Below, one piece after another: positions 1 to 11,627 of a stretch of 64,000 nucleotides of DNA. The notes under the pieces were generated by a model, which was not told where the DNA came from, did not search any database, and saw only the letters and a program-made list of their open reading frames with translations. A program made the position numbers and the translations under genes. Numbering within the stretch: position 1 is the first letter of the stretch; each line of letters opens with the position of its first letter. The stretch is from Heterostelium multicystogenum. Its lineage: Eukaryota > Evosea > Eumycetozoa > Acytosteliales > Acytosteliaceae. Where the stretch lies: the NCBI GenBank assembly GCA_003667245.1, contig RCNN01000114.1:34371-98370 (forward strand), given 5' to 3'.

Positions 1-530
1 AAAAACTAAAAAAATCTGATATGGGTGGAATTAACCATCAATTTATATTTATATGATTGATTAAGAATCCTATTGTTGATCATGGTAGATTGGATTTATT
101 ATTATCAATTTTAATTATTTGTTTGTTTTGATTAGTTTTGTTTCTTAGTTACTTTAGAAAGAAGTTCACAAGAAGTCACCACATTTTTATTCCACATCAA
201 TCACTGTCTGTCACACATCCTATACATAATAAAGTCAGACCCACACTCCACTCTCATATTTAATCACCATCATCATCATTTTAACACACCAACTAAAAAC
301 ACCTTAATATATCACACTAATATTGGTTGGTTAGTTGATTGATTTGGTTTTGATTTGATTAATATTATCATTTACATTGACATAAATAAATACATATAGA
401 TTGTTTTGAATTCAATCAATCAATCATTCATTTTATAAGTCTTTGTATCAATACCACGACATTACATATAACAGCAGCAGCAGCAACAATAGACAGATCG
501 ACAGACAGATAGATAGATACTATACAAAGA
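1..530. other. Upstream spacer of the PH-domain gene
   Basis: AT-rich spacer with homopolymer tracts and a CAG/CAA run near 472-490. No coding region is convincing. The short frame starting at 443 runs through the true start of the next gene into its first intron. It probably holds the promoter and 5' leader of the PH-domain gene. Confidence 0.5.
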
Positions 531-1758
531 TGTCTGGTATTTTAAGAGAATCAAAAGAAAGACCCATCAAAAATGTATATATATCCGAAACACCACATAG
601 GGAATGCCTGATTTACGGCATTTCATACTAGTATCAAAAGTATTGACATTGTAATATCTATTTCCTTTATAATATATATATATAGCAGAAGCCTCCTATC
701 ATTAAAGAAGGAAGTGTAACGAAACAGGGTGGAAGAATCAAAAATTGGAAGAAGAGATGGTGTGTCCTCGATGAAGAAGGTCTACATTATTATAAAACTC
801 AAAATGTAATTTAACAACACTGACTGACTAGCTGATGCCGAGGAGGACATCGGAAGTCAGCATCCATGTCGATCACATATATATTAATATATATATTAAC
901 TATCTTACCTCTCTACAGACAACAGAGAAAGGATCTATAGCATTAAATACAATCATTGCCTGTGTTGGTGAGGAGAGATATTCAACAAAGAGAAAGCATT
1001 GTTTTCAAGTTTCGACAACAGAGAGAACCTATAGAATATGTGCGACCGATTCACTGGATAGAGATGAATGGGTTCGAGCCCTGAATAAACTTTTAAAATC
1101 GAGAGCTGGAAGTATGAACAATGGTAATCATAGTAATGGTAATAACTCATTAAAGGTAACTATCAACAACCAATTATTATTTAGAGTCACTGGCCAGTGA
1201 GTTAAAGAGATCGTCGTTTCGGGTGTTCTAATTAGCAAACCAATTCAGTCATCAGCAGGCCACGTAGATATAAATAGATTAAAAATAGAAAACGACGATA
1301 CATCATCAGAGAGTTCATCTTATTCATCGACGTTCACACGTGAGATGGGACAAAGTAACACTATCTCCTTGACACCAATCATGCTGTCGCTCAAAGATAA
1401 ATTTGGTCATCCAAACTTTTCATTAGAACTAAATAAGAAGGTAAGACGCATAAGATGACTGGAGTCAACGTTGACGTTGGCCGTTGTTTGTTGGTATCGA
1501 TTCTAACGAAAAGTTCTTTCAATTTGAACAGAGAGATTTGCTATCGGTGGAAGAGGTTGAGACTGTAATGAAGTTGTTGGATGGACACATAAAAGCAGAG
1601 ATTGAAGATTCAACAAAGGAGTTTTGATCGCGAGATTGTAGAGATTATTAAACAGATTTTATAAACTTAGAGATGCCGAAATCGAAGCTGTAGAGGAGAA
1701 ATATAGGAAAGAGAAATATGAAATTCTTGCTGAGATCAGTAGGATAGGTGGTAAATGA
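531..1758 (+). CDS. PH-domain protein with C-terminal coiled coil
   Basis: The protein starts MSGILRESKERPIKN in exon 1 (531-575). Exon 2 (686-805) and exon 3 (919-1155) encode one pleckstrin-homology domain: strand 1 with GGRIKNWKKRWCVL, the middle strands with KRKHCFQVSTTERTYRICA, and the closing helix SLDRDEWVRALNKLL with its conserved Trp. PH domains bind phosphoinositides or proteins at membranes; this one's ligand cannot be read from sequence. A Ser-rich linker follows, then a charged helical tail (RDLLSVEEVETVMKLLDGHI, and about 1660-1755 rich in Glu/Lys/Arg) that looks like a coiled coil. Introns are GT..AG and short. Frame shifts near 1215, 1625 and 1650 break the tail, but each alternative frame continues sensibly, so I read it as one gene stopping at 1758. 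The PH assignment is firm; exact exon 4 and 5 limits are not. Confidence 0.72.
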
Positions 1759-1913
1759 TATCGATTACAAATAAATTATTTCTATATGTAACAAACAGAC
1801 AATCAAACAAATTGATTGCCAATCCAATAGGAGTGGAGTAGAGACAACATACAACCAAATTAGGATCTATTGAATTTTTATTGAAAACTTTATTTTGTTG
1901 CGCCCAATCCTAT

Positions 1914-2900
1914 TTATTTCCTCGAATCAAGTTTAACCATGTTAATTCCTTTGCGGAAATGAAAGGAATAATTACGTTTCAATATTAATGTAATTGCGAT
2001 ACCTATCACAGTCACAAATACAACAGATCCAACAACAATACCAGCAATTTGGCCATTTGTCAATCCAGACGATTTCGATTCACATTCATCAGCATCATTA
2101 TCAACCAACAAACTAAAATCAGGATCCAACAATGCTGAACTCTCGAAATATGGGATATTGATTCCAATCAATGCTGTTGTGCCTGTTGATTTTATCATTC
2201 ATTGGTTTGTCTGATTCCAATAGTTTGTTGTTAAGTGACTGAATACGATAATCGATGATTCCAAAGTTGATGAATCTGGCAAAGAGTGTTTTGTCATTGA
2301 TTTGAAGTTTCAAATATTGAATTTCTGAGGATTGTGAGTCATCTGAGAATGCTGAATTGACACATGAGCTTCCAGAGTTTGATGTTGAGAGTGTTGCATT
2401 CATCAATAATTGGAGTGTATTCAACTTGTCTTGGAATTGGTATGAGTCAATGAGTATCGAGTATTTCATTGATGATGGTGACATTGTGTATTCTTTGTTT
2501 CCAAATGAATAGTTGGATTGTTTATCGAAATATTGAAGTGTCACATGTAGTTTTGTTGTTCTGTTTGTTGAGATTAGTGTACTGAATTCATAGATGGTTG
2601 AATCTGTTGTTGTTTTGTTTTGTAAGATCCAAGTATCATTGAGTAAATATTCAAATACAATATTTCCTTGTCCATCCAGTTCTCTTATTGATGATATTGA
2701 GATCAATGATTGCAGTGTGTTGTCTTTGTTGATTTGGGTGGTTGTTGGTTTGCTTGGGTCGACGTTGGTTGTCACATCGATCAGTTGGAGAGAACAAGAT
2801 GGTCCTACCCATCCACTCTTACATTGGCATCCATTTGGTGTGCAATCACCATTACCAGAACATGAAAGAGGACAGGTTGGAGGTGAAGATGTTGGGGTTG
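1914..2900 (-). repeat. 3' cassette of A, inverted copy of that in B
   Basis: About 0.99 kb covering the EGF module, supersandwich domain, TM and tail. By eye it is almost identical base for base to 9651-10635 on the opposite strand. Differences are concentrated in the TM segment and a few single-base indels. The rest of A and B is clearly diverged. Confidence 0.85.
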
Positions 2901-5900
2901 AAGTTGGTGAAGGAGGTGTTATTGTCGGTAGATTTGTATTGTGTTGGTAGTATATTTAATGTCGTTGATATAGAAATAGAGAGTAGCTTCTGTATTTGAT
3001 CCAAATGGGGGGATATCAATGATTGCTCTTGTATAGGTGAGGAAACTTGGTGATTTCAATTTTGTAAAATTCGGGTCTGAATATCTTATATATGGGATAA
3101 TATTGCTTGGATCTAAACCAAATTCCTTAATGTTGACAGTCAATTGTCCACCGTCTTTGCTGATGGGTCCAGCACTAATAACAATAGGCTGTGGTACTAA
3201 TGTTTGAGTGAAATTGGTATTCATAAAAGCAAGGTATTTAAATTGAGTATTGCAGACACCGAATACTGATATGGTCCAAATTGCATCGGGACGTCCAAAA
3301 TTATGTGGAATGGTTACTTCTGCAGAAAACTGTGCTGTATATGTTGTATTTGAAGTCAGCTTAGAAGGAACAACTAGCTCATCGCTTACTGTAGAAATAA
3401 CAAAAACTGGTTCATGACGAAGTGAGATACCACTTTCAGGGTCGGATACATTTGCAATCAATATGAAATTGTTTGGTTTGTTAGATTTCTGATACTCAAA
3501 TAGAACAACAGGAGTGGTAGAATCATCAACTTGGTTGCATGAAACAACCAAATCTGTAGTGTCAACTTGAGGGTACATTTCGAATGGATCAAAATAAGAT
3601 TCTCTGTTACTATAGAGTGATTGTGCATAGTTTCCAGATTCGTCAACCAATTTAACTCCATATTTAAAGGTAAAAGTTTGATTTATGCAAGTGATGTAAG
3701 GTTGTAGATCAATTTTGTAGATACCTTGGAATTTATCTCCTTGAGCATCAGCTGGAGTTAAAACAAATTCATAAGGTAATGGATCCAAGTCAGACGTTAC
3801 ATTGATGTATGCTTTTTTAAGACCATTAATTGGATCTGATATGTTAATATACCATCCAGTTGCGAAATTTGGTTACCTTGGTAATGAAGGGTGGTTCATA
3901 GTCAATAGCTAGAGAGGAAGGATAATTAGTAATTTGATCAAAAGTATTTAAGTTTCAAACATACTGTTAGATTCAATAATTAAATTAGCAACATTTCCAA
4001 AACTTGCTATTAAAATCTCTCTGGGAACAGCTGGATTGCTCTCAATGATGTAGTCAATGCTGCCGCTGATATAGTTCTTGTTGATAGTAAAGTCTATTTG
4101 ATAGGACTGAATTTCAGCGTTCCATTGTCCAGTGAATGTAATATTTTGATTTCCATTTCCAAATCTTGCAAGAATGAAAGTGATTTTTGGTTGAATTTGG
4201 GTGTTGGGAGCATCTAGTCTGAAGTAGAGTGTTGAGTTTACGTTGGTACCTGTGACATTTAACGATTTGTCTTTGAACATAAAAGACTGAATATTGTCAA
4301 TGTTAAAATTGATATTGTAGGGGATAAAAGGAATTCTCTCAGAGTTTGATGTGAAGCTGTAACTAGTGTATGTATTGTTGTTTCCAGCTAAATCTTTTAA
4401 TTCCAAATTGAAAGAATTGTCAATGTTATTGTTAGGAACGAATATCTCTTTTTCGTATAATCCATTAAACAAAGTTCCAGAAACCAAATCTCTATTGTCG
4501 ATTTTGAAAGGGAAAGGATATGTCTGCGTCATCGACTGAAAACCAGAATAAATATCACTGATATTAGCCTGAATTATAAAAGATTGAATACCAAATGGAA
4601 TGATTTTGAATGAATTTAATATTGGTCGAAAATTATCTTGAATTGGAACTATTTAAAAATATTCAGGTGAGTCAAGCTATGGTATCAATCACTTGAATGA
4701 TACTTACCAGGTATATTAATTGTGTAACTTGCATTCTTCAAGTTACTGTCCAATGTAAATGTCAAATCAGATATAAAGATTGGTACAAAGACTGGATAAA
4801 TGAGCTTTAAATTTTTGATGGATCCTGAACCAATACCCAAAGGGTAGGGAAGATTCTTTGGTGATAATAGCTTGTCAAAACTGATCGATATGGAATACTT
4901 GGACATTTTGTTTAAAAGTCCGTCAACAAGAATTAATTTATATGTTGTAGAAGAAAAAGTAGTAGGATTGCCTGTAGTTATGGTAATTGGATTAGGGAAT
5001 TCTAAATTGATATAACGTTTCAGTTTAGTATATTGCCAGTTAATATCGTAACATGAAATATTATTACCTTTGGCATAGAAGTTTAGTGTAGCATTGACGG
5101 TTCGTTTTACAATGATAAAAACACCATTTCCATATGTGGACGGTGAGTTGGCGGAATTTAGTAGATAGTATTGATTCTGACCAACTCTGGTGGCAGCTAC
5201 ATAGCCGGGAACATTAGTCGTAGAAGTTTCTAAAAAAGAGGTCGACGTCAGTTGCTTCAATACGAAGTCTAGTCCAATCAAAGTTTGGAGTTTCCATGGT
5301 AAATTCCAATTGATTTGAATATATTGATTGGATATTTGTTGTAAATGGTGTTTTGAAGGCAGGTGGAATAGTAATGTTTGCAACATTGTAGTTGGAACCT
5401 TCGTTGTACAAAAATACAGTCAATGGATTTAAATTATCGCATATAAAAACAGTAACAAATCTGATTGTTAGTGTTGCAAGTGAGGCTCCATATCCATTCA
5501 GTTTGCTGAATTGAAAACAATCTCGAGACATAGTGGAGCCATTAGAAGTATAGCCAAACATGACATCATAACTAACTCCAGGCTCGACTTTTAAAGTTAC
5601 CAAGTAATCACCATATGCATTCAACATAGTGGATTTTAATTCGGGATAGTTCAATATGGGTTCTAAGTAGTTTGGAGATGTAAGATAGTCGATGTCATTA
5701 TAAATGATCATATAGGATCCACGAACTCTATCAATAATTACTTTTACAAGATACTTCCATATTATAGGTAGTCTTTGAAGTGGAGTTGTCTTGAATCACC
5801 AATTGGTAAACTTTGCTACCTACTGGGAATGCACATGTTCCGTCATAGATTATATTAGGAGCTATTAGTATAATATTGTTCTGTGCTAAACAAACCGACG

Positions 5901-6099
5901 GTTCCCATGTTACAATAATTCCATTTGGATTAGTCGTTTGAAGAGAAAGCAAATAATTTACTAAGCATCCTTCGTTTTGATTGAAGATATCCGGAGAATA
6001 GATTGAACTCTTTATAAGAGATGATTTGACGATTGGTTGTGCAACAGAGCCATCTACGAAAACTAATATAAGAATAAAGAAAAATAGATACTCCATCAT
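1914..6099 (-). CDS. ComC-like surface protein A (IPT/TIG, EGF, supersandwich, TM)
   Basis: Large type I membrane protein. The start at 6099 gives a signal peptide ([20 protein letters not shown]). A long beta-rich, Asn-glycosylation-rich ectodomain follows, with an IPT/TIG-like segment at about 3190-2970 ([13 protein letters not shown]). After it come a Pro/Thr/Ser linker, one EGF-like module ([18 protein letters not shown], about 2880-2800), a ComC-type supersandwich domain (about 2700-2150), one TM helix (about 2060-1985) and a short basic tail ending at 1914. One clear intron lies at about 4713-4650. Frame shifts near 5730, 5235, 3950, 3860, 2940 and 2205 split the gene; each alternative frame continues the family pattern, and several sit in short A or T runs. 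In D. discoideum ComC acts in developmental cell-cell communication; a similar role here is inference. It is head-to-head with B, which carries the same 3' cassette. Confidence 0.75.
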
Positions 6100-6424
6100 T
6101 TATCTTTTTATTAAAATGGTTACCAAAAAATAAATCACACCCAAGAAGATGTTAACCAACCTCAAAGTTGTTTGTAAATATCTAGCAGGTCTTCCAACGA
6201 CAAGAAGATCAGTCAAATGTTTTTGGGATTTGATCAAAATTTTAACTGAAAAACTAGTCAAAAAAGACTAGATGGGGCTCAAATTGGAAAAAAATCAAGA
6301 ATATTTTTATGTTTTTTTTGGAATTAATTTAAGTAATTAGGAGTTCTTTGTAGATTTAAAGTACATTCAATTCTAACTGGTTTCTCATTAAATTAAAATC
6401 TAAACTATAATATATAATGAAACT
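6100..6424. promoter_or_regulatory. Shared divergent promoter between A and B
   Basis: The start codons of A (6099, minus) and B (6425, plus) are separated by only 325 bases. The spacer holds T- and A-runs typical of dictyostelid promoters (for example 6308-6320) and no coding potential. Shared regulation of the pair is inferred from the layout alone; no transcription-factor site is claimed. Confidence 0.5.
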
Positions 6425-9400
6425 ATGAAGCCAAATTATAACTTTTTATTTGTTTGCTTGGTTCTATTTTTAAATGGTGTCAATCTTAATATTGTTGAAG
6501 GTCACTTCTTCATTGATACCACTACACAGTCGACTCAATACAATGCTCAGACCTCCGTGTGTATTGTAGACATTAATTTAGGTATTACCTCTCATGACAA
6601 CCTTGTATTTAATCCTTCTACTATAATAGTAATTTCGGGAAACTTGATCCAAAAGATTTCAGAGTCTAACCGAACTATAGCAGAGAATGCATATATATAT
6701 ACTCTAAGAGTTTCATTCTCAGCATCTGCTCAAAACATAAGTGCGAACATTACATTGGAAAATAAAGAAAATGGTGACAAGAATTCAACAATCGTACAAA
6801 TATATTGTCCAGGTATGATTTAATAATATAGCATGATTTTGAAATAGATTGGATTAGAAGATTCTAATATCAGTTGAAGTGATATCACCTAGTTTACCAA
6901 AGATTGTGAGCGCAAACTACATTACAATGAACACCATCAGTCTTGTTGTAACGGGTGATCCATACACCACCTACACCTTTAACCAACAGGTTTGCTATTC
7001 ATTAAGAAGTGTCTTCCCTTCTTATTCTTTTAGTACCTCCTCTGTTTATTATCAGTTCCTCATATCCATCGGTGAAAATTCAAAATGTACCTATCCCTAT
7101 CAGGTTGATCTTCCCATTTATGGATTCTCAAAACTACTGGGCAATATTACACTAAACTTGAGACCATTGAATGGCTTGACACAAACTTTCAATTCAATCC
7201 GAGGAACATCACCAAACAACACTGCTATTGGAAAGCAATCTTCTAACGGTCTTTCTTATGGTTACTATTTCGATATCAACAAATTGATTTCAAATTTCTT
7301 TTTAGGGTTTCGATCCGGATCACCATTCCCAATTATGGGTAACTCTGAAAAGAGCACTTACTATGTACCAATCTTAATTAACCTACCCAGCTATCAACCT
7401 AGTCTTTATATTTTGAATAGTGGATATTCCAATCCAAACCCTATGCCATACTTAGGCAATATTACAGGTAAGACAAAATAATAGCGTTATTAGAATAGAT
7501 TTCTAATATTATTCAGATTTTGTCCACCTCAAAACTGGTCCTAGTTTGGCAACTCCAATAGCCATAGCTTCCAGTTTCCAAAATTCTTGTTGAGTTTACA
7601 CAGCTTACCAATTTTACACTTGGGCCCATTTTCTTAGGAAAATCAAATCTTTATCAGCCTCCTTTACCATTCCCAATTGGTTTCTCTGGGACCACAGCCC
7701 AGTTTAGACTGGCATTTACACTAATAGATCCATTCTATAGAGCTACTAGATTTGTAGCATCATCTATGGTGGTGATTCTTCTACACTAGCTTTATACTAT
7801 AAGTACGTACACTATATGTTGTATTTAAAATCCTATACTAATTCTTTACTCAGATAATGCACCTATTATATCAACTTCCACCTTATTATGGATGGTAGAA
7901 AATCGTTCCCAATTTCTTATGAATTTATATTATTGAGATTGAATCTCACAGATGACAGTGGAATTCTCTCAATTCAACTTACGAATGTCCACCAGAATCA
8001 ATTTCGCAAGCTGATCTGTGTCTGGAAGTTTTACCAATGGCATATACGAAAAGAGAATTTCTTACTAGATACATAACTAGCAATCAATTAAAGATTAATC
8101 ACTGTGGATTATATAAATATAGTAACTGTTTTCACAAGTGGAGATATCATGCCATCTATGAATGTCATTCCCTATCTTCCAATTCCAATATCTTGGACAG
8201 TTGATGATTTAGAATCACTCTCTTTCCAGAGCAATAACCAAGATGTGACCAACTTGATATCAAGTAACAGTCTATACTTTACAGTAAAGAACCCACTTAC
8301 AGACTATTCTCCACAACTAGTTATTTTTAGCACACCAAATGACATGATCAACCAGACATTCAAAGGTTATTGGAATCCATATATCAATAAGTATCAAATC
8401 GATTTTAACCTACAGAGAAATTTGTTTGAAGGTTCAGTCAGATATCAATTGTTTTCCTATCCACCGATAAACAACCAAATGATAATTGCCAAATTCCCCA
8501 AATGCAGATTTGAAGGTTACTTCCAAAAGTAAGCGTATTATATTTTACTTGATTGAACTACTTATTAACAACATAATTGTAGATGCTGATTTATACCCAC
8601 CAATGATTTCCAATGTGAAAGCAATTATACCATATTTCAATCAGGGAATTAACACACTTGTACTTGGATGGGATGTAACTATTCAAGACTCACCAAATGG
8701 TTTAGCTCTGGCCGAGTTCAAATGTAACATCCGATCTAGATTACATACCATATGTTTTCACATTTACACCATCGCAGTCTATCTCTGGAGATCAATTTAA
8801 TGGTGTCTATTCGATTCGTTTCAACATTGACTCAAAATACTTGTGTAAAGCAAATCTATTCATTTAAAAAACCATGTTAAATTAACTGATGCATGTGGAA
8901 ACTTTGCACAATCTCCAAATAGTAATCCAAGCTCATCATTTGATCCATTGGAAAAGATATATTTCACTCCTCTCGAGAACCAACTTACAATCTCAACTTA
9001 CTCGAACTGTTCTGTTATCCAAGATTCAATTAGACCAACTATTCACATAGGCAATATACCAAGTTCATTAATGTTGGTTTACAAGACCAAATACTTAATG
9101 TAAACTTTACTGTGAACTCTACTACTGGTGTATCTAGACGTCACTTACCAATTGCTGTACTAGAAAGTTCCACCTCAAGAATATTTGGATATTCTACATT
9201 ATAACGAAATGCTGGACTTGTATAGCGTATCCTTAAAAATTCCATTTGGATTCGGAGAGGATTCTATCCCTTTCCTATTTGATATTCATGGAGCATTCTC
9301 TCAAAACTTAGTAATAGGAAAAAGTGAATTTTATTAGTAGCATAACTAGAATGTTTACAGTCTCCCTTATCCTGGAATCCTATGAGCCAATATCAACAAA

Positions 9401-10576
9401 GGGTGGTTTGTTGACTGTGTATGGAAGAGGTTTTGGAAATAATTCCGATAGTATTAGCCCCTCCTTATCAAATGGATTACCATTTTCAATTTCGAAACCC
9501 TCATTTTGTAGCTTCACTGTTATGGTATTAAATATTCCTCCATTTGACCCAAATAGGTTTTTTATAACCTATCAATTACAATTGGTAAAACAATAAGCAA
9601 TTCGCTACAAATTATTCCAACACTTATACCACCAATACCCACTCCACCCCCAACATCTTCACCTCCAGCCTGTCCTCTTTCATGTTCTGGTAATGGTGAT
9701 TGCACACCAAATGGATGCCAATGTAAGAGTGGATGGGTAGGACCATCTTGTTCTCTCCAACTGATCGATGTGACAACCAACGTCGACCCAAGCAAACCAA
9801 CAACCACCCCAAATCAACAAAGACAACCACACTGCAATCATTGATCTCAATATCATCAATAAGAGAACTGGATGGACAAGGAAATATTGTATTTGAATAT
9901 TTACTCAATGATACTTGGATCTTACAAAACAAAAACAACAACAGATTCAACCATCTATGAATTCAGTACACTAATCTCAACAAACAGAACAACAAAACTA
10001 CATGTGACACTTCAATATTTCGATAAACAATCCAACTATTCATTTGGAAACAAAGAATACACAATGTCACCATCATCAATGAAATACTCGATACTCATTG
10101 ACTCATACCAATTCCAAGACAAGTTGAATACACTCCAATTATTGATGAATGCAACACTCTCAACATCAAACTCTGGAAGCTCATGTGTCAATTCAGCATT
10201 CTCAGATGACTCACAATCCTCAGAAATTCAATATTTGAAACTTCAAATCAATGACAAAACACTCTTTGCCAGATTCATCAACTTTGGAATCATCGATTAT
10301 CGTATTCAGTCACTTAACAACAAACTATTGGAATCAGACAAACCAATGAATGATAAATCAACAGGCACAACAGCCTTGATTGGAATCAACATCCCATATT
10401 TCGAGAGTTCAGCATTGTTGGATCCTGATTTTAGTTTGTTGGTTGACAACGATGCTGATGAATGTGAATCGAAATCGTCTGGATTGACAAATGGCCAAAT
10501 TGCTGGTATTGTTGTTGGATCTGTTGTATTTGTGATTATTGCAGCTACTGCAATTACATTAATATTGAAAACGTAA
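6425..10576 (+). CDS. ComC-like surface protein B (IPT/TIG, EGF, supersandwich, TM)
   Basis: Partner of A in the same architecture. The signal peptide is [21 protein letters not shown] long ectodomain rich in N-glycosylation sites follows, with an IPT/TIG-like segment at about 9370-9570 ([18 protein letters not shown]). A Pro/Thr linker (9620-9665), an EGF-like module (9668-9750), the supersandwich domain (about 9840-10400) and a TM helix (about 10495-10560) complete it. Introns with good borders lie at about 6812-6871, 7467-7518, 7807-7855 and 8529-8581. Frame shifts near 7600, 7780, 7890, 8090, 8740, 9090, 9590 and 9830 break the frame; identity to A downstream of 9651 shows that extra C residues cause those around 9820-9830. 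An extra A near 10570 ends the protein at LKT, where A continues about 20 residues, so B may really end near 10635. The ectodomain is clearly diverged from A despite the near-identical 3' part. Confidence 0.7.
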
Positions 10577-10635
10577 TTATTCCTTCCATTCCGCAAAGGA
10601 ATTAACATGGTTAAACTTGAATCGAGGAAAATAAA
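9651..10635 (+). repeat. 3' cassette of B, inverted copy of that in A
   Basis: Almost identical to 1914-2900 on the other strand. Identity begins in the Pro-rich linker just before the EGF module and continues to the stop-codon region used by A. The TM codons carry the main substitution cluster (about 10530-10552). Confidence 0.85.
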
Positions 10636-10652
10636 TATTATTATAGTTTTAT

Positions 10653-11627
10653 TTATTTGTCGTTTAGTTTTTTTTAACTTTTGAGCGATTTGATGCTTTT
10701 CTCTTCTTTGTTTCTGTCTGTTTCTGAAGAAAAGTATTGTTGCAACGGTGCCAGCAATCAATAAAACACCAACAACAGATACAATCGTGGCAATCTTCCA
10801 TGTATTATTCTTCCTCTCCTCTTTACAATTAAGGTTATTATAGTTTGAATCTATGAGAATTGAGAAATCAGGATCAATGATACAATTTAAACAATATGGA
10901 AGGGTCATTCCAATGAATGTCTTTGTTGTTTGGTCGATTGTTGTTGAATTGATGACTTTGTTCTGAATTGCAAAAGCTTTTTCGATTTACCAAAGCAAAA
11001 GGTAAGAATCTTCCATAAAATGATGTTTCACCATATGTTAGCTTGACAAAGTTGGTGTTGTTGGTTATCGAATCCAGTCCAATATCTGAAGTCATCTCAT
11101 TACAGTCATCAACCTTTGAAATCTTGAAATCATTTTCCATTACAATTCTGAGAGAATTTAGATTGTTTCTAAATATCCAGTTCTTGATGTTGATAGTTAG
11201 TTTCAATGAGTTTGCTTGATAGATTGTTGTCAATCCAGCAAATGTTATTGTTCTTTCGAGTGGTGAATACTCGATTGTTGATTGAATGATCGTTGGTAAT
11301 GATTTCGAAGGTTTGATTGTATATGTATGTGTTGTGAGTGATTCATTTGATTGTAATGAATAGTTCCATTTGTTTGTAAAGTATTCATTCACAATAGTAC
11401 CAGTATCATCAAGTTCTTGAATTGAAAATGATATTGAATTGGAATTGGAATCCATCTTTTGTGACAACTGTTGGTGATGGTAATTGATCATTTGGAAGAA
11501 TTACAACTCCATTGTCAATCTTTGATTCACAATAATATCCATTGAATCCATTGTCACATTGACATCGAGCTTGTTCACACTTTCCATTCCCATTACATTT
11601 GGAATCTACTCCGCAATCATCAGGTGG
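10653..11627 (-). repeat. 3' cassette of C, direct copy of that in D
   Basis: About 0.97 kb almost identical to 16236-17204 in the same orientation. It covers the EGF module, supersandwich domain, TM and tail. The exception is a short juxtamembrane patch (about 10812-10848 against 16391-16425) that is completely different in sequence. Confidence 0.85.

Noticed and set aside
443..631. 62-residue frame overlapping the PH-gene start
   Set aside because: It reads through the exon 1 donor site into the intron; the shorter start at 531 is supported by splicing into the PH domain.
10306..10908. 200-residue minus-strand frame across the 3' ends of B and C
   Set aside because: Only its first part (about 10660-10908) is the C-terminus of gene C; the rest is antisense of gene B reached because an extra A hides the true stop.
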